This document shows positions 11,601 through 23,600 of a stretch of DNA of 33,653 bases, one piece after another (positions within the stretch are counted from its first letter, which is position 1; each line of letters starts with the position of its first letter). Under the pieces are notes generated by a model that worked only from the letters and a program-made list of their open reading frames with translations, ran no database searches and was not told the DNA's origin. The stretch spans positions 603,087-636,739 of the forward strand of contig SSBO01000014.1 of the NCBI GenBank assembly GCA_005281725.1, read 5' to 3'. This DNA is from Wuchereria bancrofti (lineage: Eukaryota > Nematoda > Chromadorea > Rhabditida > Onchocercidae). The translations under genes and the position numbers were made by a program.

Positions 11601-14600
11601 GAAATATATTATGCACTTCATTCAAAATTTACCATAATTAACGAATATGTCAATTTGCAAGTTTTTTTTTCTTTTTTTACCGGCATGTAAAGCTGGAAGG
11701 TTGTTGTTATTACACATATGAGCAGCCCGTTTCGCATTCTCTTTAGCAGATATTGAAGGAATTATATGTTGAATTAGATGATTCGTTTCCATATCACCGT
11801 TTTCTTTACCTTGCATTATGATATTTCTTTTTGAAGCCAAAAGATACTGTTCACTTATTGAATTGTGTAGATTTTCTGGAAATATTTTTCTTGAAATGTA
11901 ATATGCAATTAAAAAGTTATGGTGAAAAATTCCAGTAGCAATATTTCAAAATTCAGGTCTCGACATTAATCCGCTATTGGAAAGATAGTCATAATTAATA
12001 AATAATAAAAAGATGGTAGGTATAAGAATGCTCATTTTTCTATTTTTGCAAAATTCATTACAGTTATGATTTTGTATTGATAAAACGCACTTTTATTTCT
12101 GTTTTTCTTTTATTTTTCTGTAATTATGTCATATATATTAGTGTGGGTGTCTTGAAATATTTTGTGTCTTAAATGTTATGGGTGTTTATTTGGATATTTT
12201 ATTATCTTTATTTTAATGACATCTTATTTTTGCTTTTTCTGTCCTTTAACTTCGCTTTAAGCTAAGTGAAAGAAAAAAATGATTGAAATGATATGAAAAC
12301 CCTCGATTGCTTCGACAAATAAATCCCAGCTTTAATCCATAACTTAATATTATCTTGGTAGAAATTCATAATTAGCAATAATAATGTACCTGGTGAGCGG
12401 TGTGAATTGATTTGTTGTAACAACAAGCTGGATGTACTCCATTGTAAAAGGCTTTGACAAAATAGCTGATTTGCTATTTCAGCTAAAGTTATTTTCATTT
12501 AATAAGACCATTAAATTTTTGTAAAATACTAAATATTATAATAGTTTCAAACCTTAATTAATTTCTATCTTTCCCTTTTGGGTTGCTTAAGTTAATAATG
12601 ATTACAAATAGTATGATATTTGATTTTCTAATGTCTTCTAGATCTAAATATAAAGAAATTGAAATTTTATTCTTTTCAACAATAAGAAAAAAGAACAAAA
12701 ATCTTTTAACATCACATCAACTTTTAAAAGAAAAACAAAATTTTCAAAAAATATATGAGTGAATATTTCGGCAAATATATTGTAAAATAATTTGACTTTA
12801 TCTCAAATTTTTATCAGTCTTTTGATGCATACATCTTTCTCACTATATCCGAATACATTTAAATGATGACCTCTGGAACAAATATTTTTTATTCAGAAAT
12901 TTAATATTGTTCCAAAACTTCATTTTGCTTTGCTTTGGATAATGAGATTTAAAGGTCTTTTCAAAGAAATAGATGTGACTGATAATTTATTACAATTTTC
13001 TGTTTGGGATGAAACAAAAAAAAAAATTAGTTTGTAGAAAAATTTGAACCTTTCTCTCTTTTTTTGTAAGTAAATCAACTTATGATTTACAATATTTATG
13101 TGTGATTTTTGGAAATATATTAGACTGAAATTTCACAAATATAAAATTATTAACGAGTAAGAACTTACGAAGAGGCACAAATGGTGTCATCACAGGAAGG
13201 ACGGATGGAGTGCAGAGGTTTGAGAATGGATGCATGTAAAATAGACGAGACTGTGAACCACCGGATGATTCCAGATGTCCTGTGCTTTCCGGAGAGCTAT
13301 TTGCTGCATTTTGCTCCATCTTAACTTGATTGGAGCAACCGGCACCGTAATATTCACCATCGCTTGCTGCGCTTTCATTCTCATGTTCGATTCTCATGGA
13401 ATCCTGAAATCAAATTGTTAAAAATTTTTTATTAATTTAAGCAACACAATTGTTTTTTTTTTTTTTACTTCTATATTGCTCATTATTTTTTATCAGATAA
13501 ACAAACAGAAAGAATAAGTTTCCGCGTGATGAAAGCAGACATCAATAACACAACTTAATGAAAATACTATTTTCGTGAAATAAGCTCAATTAATTCCCTA
13601 TCAGATATGTTAAAATTGTATCAACGTGTAAAGCAACATCAGGATTGCTGCTCATTACAATAAGTTTCAATTATCGAATATAATTTGAAAAATTAAGAGC
13701 ACATCTAAAGTTACTTCAGGTTATCTTCCGTTAATCCGCTTAATTTTCATTTTTCTTTCCATATTTCACTTTCTTCAGTCTCTTCTTTTTCACTTATCCT
13801 ATTATTCGTTTCAGTTTCAGATATCATTCTACATAATGCATCTTGCATGATATGTAAAATCGAAATTGAAAGTGGATGACAATTTTTTTTATTACTTACC
13901 TTTTCGGAGCAATCATCCGTGGATAACCGTAAACCATCACAAAAGGGGCATTTTTCGGTAGGCGACCAATCCTGCACAGTTGGATTACAATCTGCTTCTG
14001 GTTCTGTAAATAATGAAACATCTAAATTGTAACCAATTTTAGATAGCTGCTCTAACCGTTCAATTCTATCGTTTTTATCTTTTTGATCACTTCAGCAACC
14101 AGTTTGCTGCTATCATTCTAATGCAACCACGTTGATAAACTGTTTAAGCGCTTACAAATAGACTAATTAATGAGTTTAGCAGTAAAGCTTAAATGATATT
14201 TTTAAATTTGGAAAATTTTCGAAATTTCAGGAAAAAATCAAAAACTCAGAATAGTGGCCTAAGATGTTTTAAAGAAAATGGAAGAAAAGAATATAATCGC
14301 CCAATTTTATCTACATATATATGTTTATATTTAAGAAATAAAATGGGTGCCAAAGCATAATATTTTTGTGCTATTTTGCCGAAAAAAAAAATCTTGAAAA
14401 TTGATGTTAAAAATGTATAAAAAAAAAAAAACGAAAAACATTTCTCGGATGTTGCATGTTTTTAAAAATTGATAAAATAAAAACAACAGCAAATGCAGAC
14501 GGAAAAATGCATTCTTATAGTAACCGGTTTTACCGCTATTATAAGCTTCTTCTATGATTCAAAAAAATATATATATATGATTCAAAGAGTAATCTTGAAT

Positions 14601-17600
14601 TTAAGCTACCAAAAGCATATATTAAATTATTTCAAAATTAATAAAACCTAAAAATCTTTTTGATAATTTATTCGTTTTCGTTTTTTCAAAACAAAAAACA
14701 TTTGCAATATTACTGATAAAATATAAGTAGTAAATTAAATATTTAGTAATATGATAGTGGAATAAAGAAAAGAGAAGAAAGGAAAGAGAACAAAAATATT
14801 AGAAGAGCCTTTGAGAATATTCCAAGAATAAAGCTTCAGAATCCGATTTGTATAATCTACAAGATGCATATTTTTACAGAAAAAGAAAGACAAAAATGAT
14901 GAAAATTTGCTTATGTTTGAAATATTAATGACAATTTACATATTTATTTAAATTATAACAAATGAAAACCTGCAGTAAGAGCAGTTGAGATTACATTGAC
15001 AATGGATCGGCATTGTGAATTTCTTGACATATAACGCTTGCTTACTTGTTCAAAACCTGCAAGTGTGCTCCTAAATTGATGTGCCAGAAAAAAAAAAAAA
15101 AAAATTGCATGAGCGATGATCGTTCTAAATCTTTTTCTAATTATAGAAATTACCTAAAATTTGACTCTGATTTTTTGTTTGACTATCTGCCATTTTTGAT
15201 TTCCTAAGCCAACAAATTAAATCATTTAAAGAAGTTGAAATTTTAATGGATAAGTTGCATTAATAATGATTAAAAACAAGCTATAATTTAGCTGACTATT
15301 CCATGTAGCAAGAATGTAATTTTTTTTTTCTTTCAAAAATAAATGCAAAAAATCTAAATAAGCATTAGACGCATCTTTCAGATGTTTTAAAACTTTTAAA
15401 TAGCAGAAAAAATTGCACCAGCAAAAAATAGTTTTAAACATAGTACAAATTTAGATTCTACCGTAATCTTTTTTACAAATTTATATAAGAATGTTACAGT
15501 AAAAAGTAAATTATGTCAAATAATTTAGCCACATGTGCAATATTTTTGGACTAATATATGGTGGCAAATATTTGAGTGGAAGTGTTGCTTGGGAGCTACC
15601 GTAGAAGCTCAAGAATTTCTTTTCTTATTCCATCTTATCCATCACCAAATTTCATCCATCTCACTCTTTTCTGCTCCTACATCTTTTCCTTAATGTCAAA
15701 TATTCAAATCTTTTCACACAAATTATTCTACTCGTTTTAAATGAAATGTTTGTACAGCAAATTGCTGGAACAAAAAAAATTCTTGTAATAAAATATATTT
15801 TTCTAAATATTATACTCAAACCTCAAATGAAAAATTTTTCTGTTATTCTTTAAAAATGAAAAACGAGAGAGTAAGAACTGGTAGGAAAATTATTCCAACA
15901 ATAATTATTCCCAATTAATTATGAATTTGAGAAACCAATTCTTTCTCAAATTCATAATTAAGTAACTTTTTTTTTTTTTTTTTGTAGATTTTGCCTGTCA
16001 TTGCTCGATTAGAGATGATAGTTCTATTACTTTGCTTTTTTATTAATTTTTTGCAAAGTGGTTTGAAAATTTTAATATTCAATACATTTAATTTTTGGGA
16101 ACAAAGTGTTCATTTGCCTAATATAAAATTAAAACTATTTTAGAATCTTATCGCCAGTTCTTTGAGTTTCTAAACAAACTAGAAATAGCAATATCATAAA
16201 CCCCACCATTTCAATAAATCCTGCTAATGTTATCACTAATTCATTTTAATTTTTTCTTAATTTAGCTTATTTTTCATCTTCTTTTAATAAAATAAACTTT
16301 CAGCTTGATAAGTAAGTACATATAATACAAGCAGCAGTTACTAATTGCAGAAAATATGTTAATGCGCACTGAGTTAAAATTTATACGAAAATTATGTTTG
16401 ACTACAAGAAAATCTGATACCTTTAAAAGTACTAATTTTTGCTCAGTTAAATAAAAATTATGAACCAGCAGTTGAAAAAGATAATAAAATGATAGAGGAT
16501 AAATTTCGATTTAAAAATTTGGCAAATTTTTTTTGTGTCTTTTTTTTTCTAATTCAAGTAACATTTAACAAAAGCAGTTGAACTAACGCTCTTAATTTTT
16601 TAATCAATAGAGTGTAAATAAATACATAATAAGTGTTAAATATTTAACATATACTGAAATAAAAATTCGATTTCAATCAAAAGTATTTTTTTTTTTTTTC
16701 GTCTTTCCTTTTTTTTTTTTTTTTTTTTAAATCTGCTTTTGCCCTATTATTTGAACGGTTCAAAAAAGAAAATGAAATGAAATAAAATGAGTGGTTTCTC
16801 AGTAATTTTCAAACGATTCAACAAATTTTTTTAAGCAATTTTCCACCACATCCAATTAACATATGCTGAAAACAATTCGTCGTTGCCTTATAACGAAAGC
16901 AATTTGCCTGACACATCTTCCTTCGCTTTCATTATCATTGCTAAGAGTTCTTTCATCCATTCTATTCTATCTATCTTTCTTTCTCTCACTCTCTTTTCAT
17001 CTCTCTCTCTCTCTCTTTTTTCCTTTCTTTTCACCTTGGAAATTTTCATTCTTCGTTTGCAATTGAGTGTTAAAATTTAGCTAAAATTGCAAACTTTCCT
17101 AAATGATATCGTCTTTGAGTCAAAAATTTTCTAAATGAGTCAAAAATTTCAAAAATATAACTGATGATAAAATAAAATTTGACATATTTTCTAGAATATC
17201 TGACTTAAAACAATTGTGAATTTAAAAAAAAAAATCGTTTTTTTTTTTTTTTTGAACTTTAATACTGGTACTATTTTATTTTCGTAAATACTAAAATATT
17301 GGTATTGTGGAAAAAAAGTTTAAGCTGAAAAATAATCGTTACTTTTGAGAAAATATAACTAGTTTCAACGAAATCATTTTGAAAAAAGTGAAGTAATTTT
17401 TTTATCAAATTATAAAATTATGATTTCATTGGGACGTTTTGCACTTTTCTTATGAATTATTATTTCATTAGTGATACAGATTTAGTGAAAGATGAAAAAT
17501 GATAGGATAAGATTTTATTTTTTGAATACGATATGATATACATATTTCTCTATGTGCTATGACGTTAATACTGGTGGATTATTTGACAGTATTGAAAACC

Positions 17601-20600
17601 GTAAAGTGACTTATTTATAAAAAGATATGTAAATATCTTATGAACATGTTCGATTTATTTATCCTTTTGGAACTTTATTATAATACATACATAGACAAAT
17701 TTTTTAAATACCAAATTTAATAAGATTTGATAAATTTCAAAAAATTCACACAAAAAAAAGAGGAAAAAAAAACACTGAAGAAATTGGACAAATTTTCATA
17801 ATTTCATGCATTTCTATTATTGTTATAACTGAACAAATAAAAAGAAAGAACTATTGGATGACACAAAATATGAATGATCTCTATAAGAGGAAGAAGATTG
17901 CTTAATTCGTTATGTAAATTTAGCTATTGTAGAGTGGAACTTATTTCTAAATTGATTTTATTCTCTTCAATACACACCATTTTTTTCGTTAAAAATATAA
18001 TTTTCTTTTTTGTTTTTCTAAGCTTATTTTGTTGATATGATTTTTATGAGGTTGTGATAAGCGTTATTTTGAATTATCAAATAATATTGAAAATTCTTAA
18101 GTTTTTTTTTTTTCGACTTTAATTATAAAGAAATAGAAATAGTTAATATATTGGTATGTATATATGTATATTTATGCATATACGTGTATTCGGTGGAGTT
18201 GATAAAACAGTAAGAAATTATCGCCGGATTGAAAACGGACATAGGCTTCAAATATTAATTTTTCGTTGCCATGACAATCTTCCTAAAACCTCCTTCCTTT
18301 CTCACCTCCCTTCTCATCGTCTAACTTATCAAACTTATGTGCATTTTTTGGAGGAATTTCTATTTTTAACAAGCAATTTTGATAAATTGATACATGTTTA
18401 AAATGATTGCTGGTGAGGAATTGATAAATTGAAACAACTAGATAGGATGAATTTAATAAAATAATGAAATGATTTTATATGATACCTGTTGCCATTTAAC
18501 TATCTCGAAATGACTATGATGCAAAAATGCTCCAACATGCTATCATTAAGAAATATGTGGTACAAAAGAACTGAGATAATTCTCTATAATTTCAACTTTA
18601 TAAACATTGATTGTTACAAGAACTGAATTGCAATATGGCGTATAAACTATTAAGCATAACTAATACTTGAAAATATTAGTAAATTATTTTGCTTGAGGTA
18701 ATCATAAGATATAAGCAAGCAATCATAGGCATGTTACATGCATATCAGAGGATCATTTGAAAAGCACTTAATTAATAAACTAAATTTCTGTCACAATTAT
18801 GTAAACATAAAAATTAAATGATAATCATAATGACTGAAAATCTAAAGTATTGAATGATTATATTATCAAGTAAATTTTGCTAAAATAGTTAAAAATTTAG
18901 TTAATAATCAAATTGCTGGAATATTGTTCTTCAACCACTATTTGTTACAATTTTTTCAGTCTTTGAATGATTCTTAGATAAGTAAAAATTGAGTACCAAA
19001 ATAGTTTCCATATTTTTTGAAACTAAAAAAATGCAAGCAAGAAATGGCAACAAATAATAATTATATTACCTCGAATTTTTCATGGATAATAAATTAGATT
19101 TTTTGAACGTTATCGAATGTATAATTGTTAACGAATAGGCTTATTTTTTTGCAGTTTGATAAAGTAAGCAGGAAGTGTATGAAATATGCAATTAATTTGA
19201 ACAAGTGAGATAGGGATAGGAATAGTTTGCCAGAAAAGCTATAGCGGGCCAAGAAGAAGCCTTAGGCATCATTAAAATGCAACATTTGATCGACAGGGCC
19301 ACAACACTGCACATTTTGTTTCATTCCTCTCATCGCATTTTAATTGATTCAAGCTCTTTGGATTAATGATTACAGGGTCATGTTCGTTATTCAGAATATC
19401 TATGCTTGAAAATTTAAATTAGTATGAAAGAGTCTTCATAAGCTAGCGATTTTTATTTCAACATATAATAACCATTTCACTTCAATTCCATTAAGTTAAT
19501 TAATACTTATAATGTTTTCAATACTATGACTTAAAAAAAAAAAAAGCTTCAAATATTTCAAATTGAAACTTTTATTTTGAATTGATAAGGCTACTATTTT
19601 TTTATCTTTCACTGAATGTTTTACATTTTATGGTATAAAATGAATTTTTTTTTTTTTTAAAGAATAGAAGTACTTATTGAAATTTGCTTGATCATATTCT
19701 ATTTGTCAAAAATTTCAATCTGCTAAGCTTTGCTATTCATTGTATTCAGTGGCAGTAATTTTATTGAGTTTAAATAATATTTGCAAAAAAAAAAAATCAT
19801 CAATTCCTTGTTTCTTTTTACAATAATGATCCTTGATATTGTTCTATACTTCGATATTTACATTTTTTCCAGACAAACTAATACTTTTTGCTATCATGCT
19901 GATGAAGCTTTCTTAATTAATCTGAAATGCTGAAACAGAAACAAACGAGGATAGCTTATCTAAGAAGACATTTGAAGAAAGTAGCAGAATGGGACATTAT
20001 TAAAATTAACCATTGGATTGATAGGGCCACAAGATGAAAGGCCCATTTTGACTCATCTATCTTATTGCTATTTAATTGATTTGAGCTTTTAGTTTAAAAG
20101 TAGCTTGCGCTATATCCGATAACCACGATATCCGTGTTTAATAGTCATTTTTGATGAAAGTTTAGCATAAACATAAAAAAAAAAAGAAGAGAAAGAAAAA
20201 ATATCAAAATTTCATCAATAAGAAGAAAAAATTCAATGTCATCATTTTATGATTGAATCACGAAAAAAAAAGAATCTGTGAATCAGAAAATTATCTATAT
20301 CCCAAGAACAATACAGAAATTTGTTTGATAAAAATTTTAAATATTTAAATAGTTTTTTTTGTATCAATTTATTTTAATATTTGTAAACGAAAAAAAAAAA
20401 TTAGAGAAAACTTATCTTACATATTCATCAAACTTACTTCTTAAGAAATTCTTTTCTTTCTTCCTTTCTTTCATTCTCTCTCTTTTTTCGTTGGCAGAGA
20501 AGAAGAAAGAAAGAAATAGGTTATTGGTCAATTTTGTTGGATTATTTTGCAAAAATTAGCTGGTTGAAATGGGAAAAAGAACAGAAAATTGAAAAGTGTA

Positions 20601-23600
20601 TTACATTTAGAGAGTATACAAGGTTATAAAAAAAGGGAGAAAGAGAGAGAGAAAAGGGGAACTTTTTGTCTAACAACTAACTTTTATAAAAGGGAATGTA
20701 AGGATTGTAGGAGTTTAGGCTAATTTCAAATTGTAAGAGGAATGTAGAGATTTTTTCTTTTTTTTTACGAATGCGAGAAAGGATCATCCAGGATAATACA
20801 AGGAGGTGGGGGTGTTATCATAAAACTGTGTTGTTTAGTAACTTTAGATGAAGCAGCCCCGGGTGAATTATATTTCAGGAAAGTAGTATTTTGCTTTTCG
20901 TTTCTAATATCTCTAATTAATTATTCGTCAATGCTGTAAGATGGGAGAGAAGTAAGTAAGCCTAAGCTCAAAAGAAGACAAGGAACTAGTTTTGCTAGAA
21001 TTAAAGATGGGGAGGGGAATACCTTTTTCAACCCCTCCTTTTCATTCTATCTCTTCTTTCATTTTTACCTCCTCCTCCTCCTCCTTCTTCCCCTCCTCCT
21101 CCTCCTCCTCTTATACTACTGATTAATAATTCTCGATCCTCTATTCCTTCCTATCCTTCTAGTGAACCCATCCTATCCTATCCATCCATCCGTCCATTTT
21201 CCATTCAAAATGAAGAGGGCCTATTCAATCAGCCAAGCATCCATAACATGAACTAAACCTTCTCTAGATCCTATCTTTTACCCATCCTATCTAACCTTAT
21301 GCTTTAACACTTGCTTACATTCACCAAAACTTCATTACCACGATGTGCCATTGATACAATTCATTCAGCCTTTTCAAAATTCTAAAAGCATAATCATATA
21401 TAAAGCAGTCCGATAAATAAAATTACGGTCATCAACACTTAGGCAATTATATTGCTTTGTTAATCGAAAATGATTTATTGATGGAAGAAAGAAAAAAAAA
21501 AAAGGAGACTAAAATTAGAAATGGAAAAAATTGAATTACCTGTAATCATTCTTTGTAATCCAATTTTAATCAAGCATTATGTTACAATAAAATACTGAAA
21601 AATTATGAAAATGGATATTCTAATATAACAATTAATATCGAATAATTTAGAATGTGTAAATAATTAGATGACAAAATAATTTGGGAACAAATAATTATGA
21701 TGAACTGAAATAATTTTGATACAATAATGATTTAGTGCAAATTATTATAAACATCTAAGTGATTTGATGTAGAGTTAAATTCTTGCTCGAATTGTGAAAT
21801 ATTGTATAACTGTTGAAAATTTTTTCAATAAACTTTCACTCTATTAAATTTGCTTATTTCTGTAAAAAAAAATTGGTAGATTGTCACTTTTTAAATTAAC
21901 CAGTTACTTTCTTGCAAACAAGATTTTAAGTCTGATAAGTAGCTTTTTTTTTAAACATTGATTTCTTGAACAGTAATAATATCAAATATTATTTTAATAT
22001 CAAATAATAATATCAAATATTTCAGTGTTAAGGTTCAAAATAAATTATTTCTGCTTGAAATTATGCTTTTGTTTTAAACTGCAACTTTTTTTTTATTTTG
22101 TAATTTGGTCATTCGGCTTTCAATACTATGAATCGCACCAGATGATAGATAGTAAGATAGAATTTTCAACATAATTCTCAAACGAGATAGCTGCGCCATT
22201 GCAATAAGGGAAAACAGTTAAAATAAATGCTTTTTAATCCACAATTCTAATTTTCAATACCTAGATTAGTCCGCATAATCTCGTTAAGCTTATAACTTGA
22301 ATAGGACTACTAAATTGCTATTGCTAATTGACTTAAGGTATTTTGTTGTCTACAAGGTGAATGAATAATTGGAAGAAGTTCCGAATTACATTTGCTGTTG
22401 GTAAAAATAACGCTCAGAGAAGAAAACATTTCGAGTGATAACTCAAATGCTATTCACAGGTATTTAATTAAAAAATTTAGAATTTCAAAAAAAAAAAAAA
22501 CAATTTAATTGACTTCAATGCATCGCAGAACAAATGCAGCAATTTATTCAAAATTATCAAGCAATAAAGTTCTGTATTGAACAATTGGTAGAAAATGGTA
22601 ATATTTGAAAGAGAAAGAAAATTGTTTAAAATTTAAAAATTTTTTGCTACTATTATTATGCATTAAATATTAACAATGAGTTTCGTCTTTAATAATTCTT
22701 TTTTTTTTTTCTAATTCCAAAAAAAAAAAAGAATGGAAATATTTTACTTATCCAGTTCTTATTATTCCAGCATTAATGAGTAACATTTTTAGTTCTCATT
22801 TATTACGATATGGCTGATCATTTATGTCACCAATTTAAACGCAATAAATGTGTAAAAATTTTTTTTGCTTTTTTTTCCACTTTTTTTTTGCATTTTAAAT
22901 CATAATAGTTAATTGAAGTTTCTGTAAAATGCTATGCTATGGCTAACACTTATTTTTAATATCATTGTTAAAATGATTTGAAATGGAATCAAATCTAAAA
23001 GTAGATCGAAATTTTGTGTGATAGGAAGATTAGAAATTAAAGGGAAAATAGAAAGAAACCAAAAGAAAAAAAAACAATACTTCGTATTGTGAAAAACATG
23101 AAAATTGATTAGAGTGTATCTAAACGTTAATTACTGTTTTTTTTTTTAGGTTAATTAATATGAAAACTATATTTTTTGCATGCAGTCATTTGAAAATTAA
23201 TTGATATTTTTTCATGAAATGAATAGTTTTCAGTCATTTTTTTATTACTGAGAAAATTTGCGTTCATTTTTGATTTAATATAGATTAGGAAATTCTTTTA
23301 ACTTTTTTTAAAAAAGAGCTTCTGACATATCAAAAAGAATTTTAAAAAATTAGCAACATTTAAATTCTATTATTTTAAATTCTTTTATAAAAAAAATACT
23401 ATTTTATTGTCTGACTCCGATAAAGAAGATCTAGTATGCAAAATTTGATAGAGAAACGAAATAAGATATGATTAAGAAAATTTTTGGACTATAAAAAAAA
23501 TTTTCATAGATTAATAACATTTAAATTTCATTATTTTAAATTCCTTTAATTATATAAACATATTTCATTCACATTTTTACGACTACGTATGCAAACATTT

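Noticed and set aside
16863..17080. Two overlapping plus-strand open frames
   Set aside because: They come from a CT-rich tract; the two frames overlap each other and neither has a plausible protein composition.
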